Source: Desulfovibrio sp. UIB00 | GTDB taxonomy: Bacteria > Desulfobacterota > Desulfovibrionia > Desulfovibrionales > Desulfovibrionaceae | Assembly (NCBI RefSeq): GCF_022508225.1 | Contig: NZ_JAETXJ010000008.1 | Coordinates: 1-64,000, forward strand | DNA: 64,000 nucleotides | Direction: 5' to 3' | In this document: positions 40,322 to 47,416 of the stretch, piece after piece | Layout: every line of letters starts with the position of its first letter | Numbering within the stretch: the first letter of the stretch is position 1 | Notes under the pieces: generated by a model | Seen by the model: only the letters and a program-made list of their open reading frames with translations | Databases searched by the model: none | What the model was told of the DNA's origin: nothing | Made by a program: the position numbers and the translations under genes

Positions 40322-40764
40322 TTCCCCGGGGTGCCTGGTTGGCTGGCAGTGTGGGGAACCGGCGCGGCTATGCGCGTATTAAGACGTTGTTGCCCGGGCT
40401 GAACCGCCTGATTCCCAGAGAAATGACCACGTTGGGCGCTCTTTTGAGGCCCGCGCGATGGCGCTCGCGCGCATGGCGTGCAAGCCTTTTTTCACAGAAA
40501 TAAGTATAGGTGGGAAAAAAGGTCTGGTCAACGGTAGCTCATAAAAGGGGCCGTCTGTTCTGAATTAAAGTACACATTTTGTAAAGTGGTTTGTCAGGGA
40601 CGTGTGGAGAATTGGCAAAGGAATTGCAAGAAGTGTTGCGGAAGATTCTCGGCTGTCGGATTTCCGACGCTATATTCTGCCTGCGGGCAGGGTGCATGAG
40701 ATCAGCCCTACAACCGTCAGACGGCGGCAGGCCCAAGGCCGTGCCGACGCCCACGGGGATGCCC
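40322..40764. other. 443-bp divergent gap between the GAF gene and the lytic transglycosylase
   Basis: No gene was seen. It should hold promoters in both directions. A small GCGCGA/TCGCGC stem lies at 40453-40470, and GTCGG/CCGAC flanks an ATTT loop near 40655-40668, just before TATATT. The frame of the transglycosylase stays open to 40591, but the extra residues are not a plausible N-terminus. Confidence 0.45.
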
Positions 40765-41997
40765 ATGAAACAACGTAACACACTATTGCTCATATCGCTC
40801 GGCCTTGCCGCCGCCTTGCTGGTGCTCGGTCTGCTGGCCGGTTTTGTGCCGCAGAGCGAAGGCCCGGAACTGCGCCGCCGCGCCAGCAGTATGGTGGCCC
40901 GCCTGCGTCCGGAAGACATGCCCGTTCCCATTCAGGCGCAGGGCGACGGCATACGCCAGTGGGCCGTGCGCGGGGCGGTGGAACCGCATTCTGAACAGAC
41001 ATCCGGGGGTAGACCGCAGACGCGTCTGGCTGCCGATGCCAGCACATCTGCCCGCCCGGTATCCGGTGCTGACAAAACGCAGGGGACATCCTCTGCTACG
41101 GACCCTGCTACGGGTAAGGCTACAGATCAGGCTTTGGTCAGGCGCATTGTTTCCTTTGGCCCGGACGGCGTCATCCTTGATACTGGCGAACCCTCATTGG
41201 CCTTTTCCGGCGATGCGCAGGGCGATTTTGCCCCGCTGCTGGCTCTGGACGGCGTTTCCATTCCGCTTCTGGTCAGCAATCAGCCCCGTGATTACGGCGA
41301 CGCCCTTGATGCGGCGGGCCTCCCACTGCGCTGGGTGACGCCCATGGCCATGATGGCGGGCTATTCGCCTCGCGTGGTGCGCAGGGCTGCCATTGAAGTG
41401 CTGCGCCACGGTGCTGTTTTTGATAACTTTGTGGGCGATATTGACGATAACGACATGGAAAAACTGCAGGCCAGAGCCCGCCGGTATCAGAACCTGGTGG
41501 AGAATTTTTCGCGTCGCTACAATTTGAGCACCGAGCTTGTGTACGCCATCATTCACAGCGAAAGCGACTTTTCGCCAACCCTGGTCAGCAACAAGTCGGC
41601 CATGGGCCTCATGCAGGTAGTGCCGGATACTGCCAACGACGAGGTGCACAAATACCTTTACGGGCGCATGGGCGATGTGGGGTTTGAAGACCTGCGCGTG
41701 CCCGAAACCAACATCCGCTATGGCACCACCTATCTGCACATCCTGTTCACCCGGTATTTTTCCGGGGTGCACAATCCTCTGGCAAGGGAATATTGCGCAA
41801 TTGCCGCCTACAATATGGGCCCGAACCGTTTTTTGCGGCTCTACGGCAAAACCGTGGAAGAAGCCGTGGACACCATAAACGCCATGACGGTTGACGCTTT
41901 TTACAGGGATCTTGCCACACGCCTGCCTGCCCGTGAAACCCGTTTCTACGTTGCCCGGGTGCAGCGAATGAAGGCCCAGTACGCCTCGCTGCGCTGA
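40765..41997 (+). CDS. membrane-anchored lytic transglycosylase (MltC/SLT-like)
   Basis: Cleaves peptidoglycan glycan strands with formation of 1,6-anhydro ends. An N-terminal membrane segment (about residues 7-24) is followed by a low-complexity linker (about 75-125, Ser/Thr/Ala-rich). Next comes an MltC-like domain and a C-terminal SLT domain. The catalytic glutamate is near residue 265 in HSESDFSP, followed by GLMQVVP and, later, AAYNMGP, all diagnostic. ATG 40765 has GGGGA six bases upstream and opens directly on the basic plus hydrophobic N-terminus, giving 410 residues. There is no lipobox cysteine, so it is anchored by the helix. Confidence 0.9.
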   Translation: MKQRNTLLLISLGLAAALLVLGLLAGFVPQSEGPELRRRASSMVARLRPEDMPVPIQAQGDGIRQWAVRGAVEPHSEQTSGGRPQTRLAADASTSARPVSGADKTQGTSSATDPATGKATDQALVRRIVSFGPDGVILDTGEPSLAFSGDAQGDFAPLLALDGVSIPLLVSNQPRDYGDALDAAGLPLRWVTPMAMMAGYSPRVVRRAAIEVLRHGAVFDNFVGDIDDNDMEKLQARARRYQNLVENFSRRYNLSTELVYAIIHSESDFSPTLVSNKSAMGLMQVVPDTANDEVHKYLYGRMGDVGFEDLRVPETNIRYGTTYLHILFTRYFSGVHNPLAREYCAIAAYNMGPNRFLRLYGKTVEEAVDTINAMTVDAFYRDLATRLPARETRFYVARVQRMKAQYASLR

Positions 41998-42151
41998 TGC
42001 GGATTTACCTTGCATCGGGGGCGCGCAAAGCGCCGCCCAAGAGGGAATTTCAGCGAAAAATGGTTGTGGTGCCTATAAAAACAACGTACATGTTCTTCAA
42101 CGCCGAGCCCCAACTCTATGCCCGGCATTTATTAGAGGAGTGGTCACAACC

Positions 42152-42715
42152 ATGCGAATCCGTTTTTTTATGCCGCTGGCTCTGCTGCTGAGCTTCATGC
42201 TTTTTGCCTGCCAACAGGGCGACAATAACGCCCAGCCCAAGGTGGCGGTGGTGGATATGGCGCGCGTGATGCGCGATAGCGAACCTGGCAAGGCCGGCGT
42301 GAAGTTCCTTGAAAGCCTTCAGGGCGACATGCAGACCAGGCTTAACGACATCCAGCAGCGCCTGGAAGCCAACCCCAAGGACGCTGAAGCGCAGAAAGAG
42401 CTGCAGGCCGTATACATGTCTGCCCAGCAGCGCATGCAGGTGGAACAGCAGAATGTTGTAAACCTGCTGTATGATGCCATTCAGCGCGTGATCAATACCT
42501 ACCGCACTGAAAAGGGCTATGCCGTCATCATCAGCAGTGAAGCTGTCGCCGCTTTTGATTCCAAGAGCGACGTGACCAATGAAGTGCTGGAACTTGTGAA
42601 CAAGCAGAAGCTTGATTTCAAGTCTGTGACGCCCGAAGCTGAAAAGGCTCCGGAAGCCGCCGCCCCCAAGGCCGAAACGCCCAAGGACGACAAGGCTGCC
42701 AAGGCCAAGAAGTAA
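42152..42715 (+). CDS. OmpH/Skp-family lipoprotein
   Basis: Probable periplasmic holdase-like protein. The N-terminus is a lipoprotein signal: MRIRFFMPLALLLSFMLFAC, with the lipobox LFAC, so Cys20 is lipidated. The rest follows the OmpH/Skp pattern: a short strand VAVVDMARVM, a long coiled coil (about 50-115, Gln/Glu/Lys-rich), and a returning strand GYAVIISSEAVAAFD. The C-terminus is an Ala/Lys/Pro tail. Length is 187 residues. A GTG at 42140 sits inside the GAGGAG ribosome-binding site, so ATG 42152 is the start. A strong terminator follows. No bamA or lpxD neighbour is seen, unlike the usual skp context. Confidence 0.86.
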   Translation: MRIRFFMPLALLLSFMLFACQQGDNNAQPKVAVVDMARVMRDSEPGKAGVKFLESLQGDMQTRLNDIQQRLEANPKDAEAQKELQAVYMSAQQRMQVEQQNVVNLLYDAIQRVINTYRTEKGYAVIISSEAVAAFDSKSDVTNEVLELVNKQKLDFKSVTPEAEKAPEAAAPKAETPKDDKAAKAKK

Positions 42716-42756
42716 GACAGATTCTTTCGGCTGTATTTGACGGCTGAATGTTTGCT

Positions 42757-42788
42757 AAAGCCCTTCGTCATTGACGGAGGGCTTTTTT
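42757..42788 (+). terminator. terminator of the OmpH/Skp-like gene
   Basis: A 13-bp stem (AAAGCCCT...GTC, one G-U pair) with a 3-base loop is followed by six T. It lies about 40 bases past the stop codon. Confidence 0.92.
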
Positions 42789-42914
42789 ATGGTCTGCATG
42801 CGGGGTTGAGAGGAGGGAGCTGAAAAACTGGCGGTGTCGAACCTTTGGCAAAGGGTTGGCAATTGTTTGAAGCAGATGATATGATTTTTGTAATATTCTG
42901 TAATTGTACATTTT

Positions 42915-42944
42915 AAAAACTGTTTGAACGACCAAACAGTTTTT
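42915..42944. promoter_or_regulatory. 30-bp palindrome upstream of the AEC transporter
   Basis: Perfect 12-bp arms, AAAAACTGTTTG and CAAACAGTTTTT, around AACGAC, centred on CG. The layout TTTG-N2-CG-N2-CAAA looks like an operator for a dimeric repressor such as TetR type. It overlaps a possible -10 region, about 95 bases before the gene start. The low GC of the stem argues against a terminator. Confidence 0.55.
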
Positions 42945-43038
42945 ACTGGACAAGGTGGACAAGCCGCGCCATAGTTTCGCCGTCGCCAGCCGGGTATGCC
43001 GGTGGGTGAAAAACGCATCCGAATGGAAAAGGTTGATT

Positions 43039-44022
43039 ATGTTTCAAGCGCTGTTTGCCGTCATGCCCGTATTTCTGATTATTGGCGCGGGTGTTCTTTT
43101 GCGCAGTCGCGATGTCTTGCCCGAAAACGCTGGCCCTGTTCTTGGCATTTATGTACTCAAGCTGGCTTTGCCGTTGCTGATTCTGCACCTGCTGGCCGGG
43201 GCCAGCCTGGCTGATCTTGGGCACTGGGCTTTCTGGGGGGGCATTCTTGGCTCCCAGCTTGTGGTGTACTGCCTTGGTTATGTGGGCGACAGGATTTTTT
43301 GTCGGCGCGGCGTGGGGCCGGGCGTTATTGCCGGGCTTTCCTGTTCCGCCTGCAATGCCGCCTTTGTGGGCCTGCCCATCGTGTCCAATTTGTTCCCCGG
43401 CAATGCCACGGCCATGCTCATTGCCGGTCTGTGTACCCTCACGCCCAATGTGGTCATGATAATCGGGCAGTCCCGTCTGGATGCGCTGGCCGGGTCGCTG
43501 GCCTGGGACGGCGGCAATCCCCTGAAGTTTGTAGGCAAGCTTCTGAAGGTTTTCATCCTCGGCAACCCCATTCTGCTTTCGACACTGGCTGGCATAGCGC
43601 TTTCTGCCTCCGGGCTTGGCCTGTGGGCACCCCTTGACCGCGCGGTGAGCCTTGTGGGCTACACGGCGGCCCCCTGCATGCTGTTGGCTCTGGGGCTGGA
43701 TTTGCGGCAAAAGCTGGTAGTGGCGACGCGGCAGGCGCACGGACACGCCTTTGCGCGGCAAACGTGGTTTATTCTCTGCAAGCTGGTTCTGCACCCGCTG
43801 CTGTGCTGGGTCATGCTGGCGGCCTTGGGGGTTTCCGGCCTGTGGCTCGTAATCAGCGTAATCATCAGCGCCACGGCCACGGCTCTGGTAGTGACGGTCA
43901 TCGCCGAGGTGTACAGCGCCGTGCCGGAAGAAGCGGCCCTTACGGCGGTGGTCGCCAACGGACTGAGCATTTTTACCCTGACAGGTTTTGTATGGGGTTT
44001 TCAGATCTTGGGCATGGTTTGA
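43039..44022 (+). CDS. AEC-family (auxin efflux carrier) permease
   Basis: Inner-membrane secondary transporter. The 327 residues contain about ten hydrophobic helices split into two halves, starting MFQALFAVMPVFLIIGAG as the family does and ending near LTGFVWGFQILG. Conserved AEC features include a polar SCSACNAAFVGLP helix in the first half. Bacterial AEC members move organic acids such as malate or malonate; the substrate here is open. The frame extends back to 42955, but MFQAL with AAGG upstream is the family-like start. A candidate operator lies in front and a strong terminator behind; monocistronic. Confidence 0.88.
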   Translation: MFQALFAVMPVFLIIGAGVLLRSRDVLPENAGPVLGIYVLKLALPLLILHLLAGASLADLGHWAFWGGILGSQLVVYCLGYVGDRIFCRRGVGPGVIAGLSCSACNAAFVGLPIVSNLFPGNATAMLIAGLCTLTPNVVMIIGQSRLDALAGSLAWDGGNPLKFVGKLLKVFILGNPILLSTLAGIALSASGLGLWAPLDRAVSLVGYTAAPCMLLALGLDLRQKLVVATRQAHGHAFARQTWFILCKLVLHPLLCWVMLAALGVSGLWLVISVIISATATALVVTVIAEVYSAVPEEAALTAVVANGLSIFTLTGFVWGFQILGMV

Positions 44023-44047
44023 GCCGGGCCTTGAAATTTGAGGAACG

Positions 44048-44101
44048 AAAAGCGGGCTTTGTTCTCCGGCGGTGATCCGGGGAGCAAAGCCCGCTTTTTT
44101 T
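44048..44101 (+). terminator. terminator of the AEC gene
   Basis: A long stem of about 22 pairs (14 perfect: AAAAGCGGGCTTTG with its complement, then a GC-rich part with two G-U pairs) and a 7-base loop, ending in seven T. Confidence 0.92.
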
Positions 44102-44151
44102 ATGGTTGTGCGGCTGCGGCAGATAAAAGTTGACCTGCCACTGGCCCGCAA

Positions 44152-45033
44152 TCAGGCAAAGTTGGCTGCGTGGTAGCTGCTACGCACCAGCGGGCCGGAA
44201 AACACATGGCGCAAACCCAGTGATTTGCCGTAGGCGGCGTACTCGTCAAACTGCTCCGGCGTCACATAGCGGTCGAGCTTGTGGTGCTGGCTTGTGGGCG
44301 GCAGATACTGGCCGATGGTCACAATGGAGCAGCCCACGGTGTGCAGATCCTTGATCACCTCAAGCACCTGCGCGTCTGTCTCCCCCAGCCCCAACATGAG
44401 GCCGCTTTTGGCCGTCATGCCGCAGTCGTTTACGCGGCGCAGCAGTTCCAGACTTTGTTCGTAGTCGGCCTGTGGGCGCACCTGCGCATAGAGCGCGGGG
44501 TGCGTTTCCACATTGTGGTTGATGATATGCGGTTTGGCGTCCATGACCGTGCGCAGGGCATCGGCGTTACCCTGAAAATCGGGGATAAGCACCTCAACGC
44601 TGCTGTCGGGGAGAGCTTGCCGTAGCGCCGTAATCACTGAGGCAAACTGGGCGGAGCCACCATCCGCGAGGTCGTCGCGCGTCACAGACGTGACAACCAC
44701 ATGCCTGAGCCCAAGCGTCACGGCGGCCTGAGCCACGCGCTGCGGTTCCGTGGGGTCGGGGGCGCTGGTCTGGCCGGGGTGGATATTGCAGAAGCGGCAG
44801 TTACGCGTACAGGTTTCACCCAAAATCAGAAATGTGGCCGTGCCGGAAGAAAAGCATTCCTGCCGGTTGGGGCAGTTGGCCTCCTTGCAGACGGTGGAAA
44901 GCCCCTGCTCGTTCAGCAGGGCGGAAGTGGTGAAAAAGCGTTTGTCGGAGGCCAGCGGGCGGCGCAGCCATGCGGGCTTGCGCAGAGGGGCGCTGGCAGA
45001 ACCGGAATTGTCGGAAGAATCGGGTTGGGTCAT
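44152..45033 (-). CDS. lipA: lipoyl synthase
   Basis: Radical SAM enzyme that inserts two sulfurs into octanoyl groups on lipoyl domains. Both clusters are visible: the auxiliary cluster CKEANC...C (C49, C54, C60), with the usual RSSYHA near the C-terminus as serine ligand, and the radical SAM cluster CTRNCRFC (C75, C79, C82). Length is 293 residues. It follows lipB by 93 bases on the same strand, giving the standard lipB-lipA unit, which serves the glycine cleavage system or 2-oxoacid dehydrogenases. Confidence 0.97.
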   Translation of the reverse strand: MTQPDSSDNSGSASAPLRKPAWLRRPLASDKRFFTTSALLNEQGLSTVCKEANCPNRQECFSSGTATFLILGETCTRNCRFCNIHPGQTSAPDPTEPQRVAQAAVTLGLRHVVVTSVTRDDLADGGSAQFASVITALRQALPDSSVEVLIPDFQGNADALRTVMDAKPHIINHNVETHPALYAQVRPQADYEQSLELLRRVNDCGMTAKSGLMLGLGETDAQVLEVIKDLHTVGCSIVTIGQYLPPTSQHHKLDRYVTPEQFDEYAAYGKSLGLRHVFSGPLVRSSYHAANFA

Positions 45034-45126
45034 CTGTTTCGTCCTTGCTGTGGCACCTGCGGCGGCAGAATCCGCAAATGGCCAGAACTGGTGTTGGGCT
45101 TGTGATTTGATTCGTCCTGCATCCCG

Positions 45127-45810
45127 TTACGGTTGGCCCACGAGCAGGGCTTCGCAGGCTTGCGCCGATTGCAGGGGCGGCAGCGGTTGGCTGAAAACTT
45201 CGCAAAAGGCTTCAAGAAAGCAGGCTTTCACAGCGTCCATAGCAGCCGGGTCGCCAGCTTGCTCCCGCTGCACCGAGGTTGCGGTCACGCCGTCAAGGCC
45301 GCAGGGGGTGATGATGTTGAAAAGGGAAAGATCCCTGTCCACATTCATGGCCAGACCGTGCAGGGTCACGTGGCGCTGCACGGCAATACCCAGAGATGCA
45401 ATCTTGCTGCCACCCACCCATACGCCGGGAAAGCCCGACTTGCGGGCCGCTTCAATGCCAAAGCGCCGTACCGTGCGGATGGCGGTTTCTTCAACATCAT
45501 TGACATAGGCCCGGACGCCGCCGGAGCGTTTTTTCAGGTTGATGATGGGGTAGGCCACCAGCTGACCGGGAAAATGGCAGGTAATATTGCCGCCGCGCGT
45601 GCTGTGCACGACATCCACCGCCGAACCCCACAAGCTGGCGAGGTTGGGAGGCAGATTTTCTTGACCGGAGTTTTTGCCAAGGGTGACGGTGGGCGGATGC
45701 TCCAGAAGCAGCAGAATGTCGTCGCCGCCCTGAAGCACGTATGCCTGCGCATGTTTTTGTATTTCAAAGGCCTGCTGATAGGCGGTGCAGCCGAGATCAA
45801 ATGCGTACAT
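45127..45810 (-). CDS. lipB: lipoyl(octanoyl) transferase
   Basis: Transfers octanoate from acyl-carrier protein to lipoyl domains. The catalytic pair is K136 (GGSKIASLG) and C170 (ITPCGL); STRGGNITCHFPGQLVAYPI is the family signature. Three starts are possible in frame: TTG 45840, ATG 45825 and ATG 45810. The last has AAGG five bases upstream and gives the usual MYAFDLG start with 227 residues. It lies upstream of lipA and they are almost certainly co-transcribed. Confidence 0.95.
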   Translation of the reverse strand: MYAFDLGCTAYQQAFEIQKHAQAYVLQGGDDILLLLEHPPTVTLGKNSGQENLPPNLASLWGSAVDVVHSTRGGNITCHFPGQLVAYPIINLKKRSGGVRAYVNDVEETAIRTVRRFGIEAARKSGFPGVWVGGSKIASLGIAVQRHVTLHGLAMNVDRDLSLFNIITPCGLDGVTATSVQREQAGDPAAMDAVKACFLEAFCEVFSQPLPPLQSAQACEALLVGQP

Positions 45811-45933
45811 GTGAGCCTTGGGCATTGGAGGTTGAGGCAAAAAAAGCCCTCATAACGGCTTGCGGCCTCGGCGTCCAGCGTTTGCGGCGCGCAGCGGCGG
45901 GCATGCCGCCGTGCCGGATCAGCCGCAGAGGAA

Positions 45934-47388
45934 TCAGGCCAGATCGCAGGGCGTGGAAGTCTGGGAAAGGTAAACAAGCTCCTCGGTCATTTCCAGCAGC
46001 TCGGACAGAATGCCCCCGCCATTCATGGGGTGCCCGAACAGCGATTCGCGTTGGTGGTCAAGGCCGCGCTTGTCAATGGCGTCCGGCATGGTGGGGGAGA
46101 GGGTTTCCGCAAGGCGGCAGGCCAGAAAATAATCTTCCGCTCCGGCGGCAAACAGGCCTTCAAGCTTGGCAAAGCGCGGGGCCACTTGCTGCCAGTAGGC
46201 CAGCGCCGCCGCAGACGGTTCAAGGCTCGCCGCCGTGCACAGGGCCGCGTGCAGGTTGTTGCAGGCGGCGCCGGGCAGGCCCGTGCGCCAGCCCCACAGC
46301 CAGTGGGTGCGCCCAAAAAAAAGATGGTGGGCCACAGCCAGGTCAAGCAGCTCGCGCATGTGGCGCAGTGCGTCCAGCAGGGGGCCGCCCGAGCCTTGGG
46401 GCCAGGCGGCGCATGGGTGGCGCAACTGCCACAGGGGAACATCCTCGCGCGCGGGTTCAAGGCCTGTCATGCTGCGCAGCAACTGGGCCAGCCACGCGTT
46501 GGCATCGGGGCTGTGCGGCGTTTCAAGGTGCGAGTAGCTCAGCACATAGCGCCCCTGTCCGTAAGCTCCAGTCACGGCCATGGGCTGACCTTCGAGAAAA
46601 TCTGCCGAGAGGTTCAGACCGTACAGGTCGCGCCAGTGAGAAAAAACCTTGGCGGGCAGGCTTTGCAGGGGCAGGTCCGCCAGCCAGAAATCCGCATCCG
46701 GCGAACCGTAGGAGGCCAGTACGGTGACGTTGTCGTTCTTTTCAGGCGCAAAGCGCCCCGGCCACCAGACAGGCAGCGAGGGAGAAAATATTTCAGACGA
46801 TGCTCCGCTCTGGGGCTGCCGCGCGGCAGCGCGGCGAACTCCGGGGCAAAGGGGGGCAGTTGCGCCCGTGTCGTTGTGCCCGTTCTCGGGTGGGCTGGTT
46901 CGCGCAGCAGGCCTGCGGGGCGAAAATTCATGCCCGGCGGCAACGTGCGCCCGCACATGGCCGGAAATAAGATGGTACAGGCGCTCAGGATAGGCGGCCC
47001 GCGCCCATGGGCAGATATTCAGGCCGTGGTCGGGATTGGGGTGGGTCAGGGCTAGGCCGGAACCGCCGCAAAAGCCCAGATAGTTGCCGCCGCGTTCCAC
47101 CCACTGACGAACGGCCTCGCGCCCGTTCTTGCCGAGGGCCGAGGCCTTGAGCCGTGCGTTGCCGCCGGGAACCAGCAGCAGGCTTACGCCCGCGCCGCCT
47201 TGATGCAGGCCGTCATTGGGGCTGACGCCCCCCGGCTTGCCTAAATACGCGCCTTCGGCTATTTCTTGTCCCTTAACCAGGCGGCAGGGCAGTCCCAGCG
47301 CGCGAACAGCGCGCCAGGCCATGAGGCCCCAGATGTGGGACGCGTCCCATAAAATGCAGATTGGCTGTGCGGCAAACATATACCGCAT
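45934..47388 (-). CDS. BPL_N-domain (glutamine-amidotransferase-like) protein
   Basis: Member of the family named after the N-terminal domain of eukaryotic biotin-protein ligase, which has a class I glutamine-amidotransferase-like fold. The family block is VPGGNARLKASAL, then YLGFCGGSGLAL with the nucleophile-position cysteine C107. A Pro/Ser/Arg-rich insertion (about 150-215) interrupts the core. TGAYGQGRYVLSYSHLETP closes the domain. The C-terminal 200 residues are helical and unrecognised. Length is 484 residues. There is no biotin ligase catalytic domain. It is divergent from valS with only 28 bases between start codons. The biochemical role is unknown. Confidence 0.8.
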   Translation of the reverse strand: MRYMFAAQPICILWDASHIWGLMAWRAVRALGLPCRLVKGQEIAEGAYLGKPGGVSPNDGLHQGGAGVSLLLVPGGNARLKASALGKNGREAVRQWVERGGNYLGFCGGSGLALTHPNPDHGLNICPWARAAYPERLYHLISGHVRAHVAAGHEFSPRRPAARTSPPENGHNDTGATAPLCPGVRRAAARQPQSGASSEIFSPSLPVWWPGRFAPEKNDNVTVLASYGSPDADFWLADLPLQSLPAKVFSHWRDLYGLNLSADFLEGQPMAVTGAYGQGRYVLSYSHLETPHSPDANAWLAQLLRSMTGLEPAREDVPLWQLRHPCAAWPQGSGGPLLDALRHMRELLDLAVAHHLFFGRTHWLWGWRTGLPGAACNNLHAALCTAASLEPSAAALAYWQQVAPRFAKLEGLFAAGAEDYFLACRLAETLSPTMPDAIDKRGLDHQRESLFGHPMNGGGILSELLEMTEELVYLSQTSTPCDLA

Positions 47389-47416
47389 TATCGCCGCCTT
47401 TCATGGAGAAAGCAAG

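Larger units (their letters stand above)
42716..43038. other. 323-bp gap with a terminator and the AEC gene control region
   Basis: It holds the terminator at 42757-42788, then an AT-rich stretch with TTGTAA (42888-42893) and TTTTAA (42911-42916), 17 bases apart, as a possible promoter. The palindrome at 42915-42944 follows. The rest leads to the AEC start codon at 43039. Confidence 0.5.
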
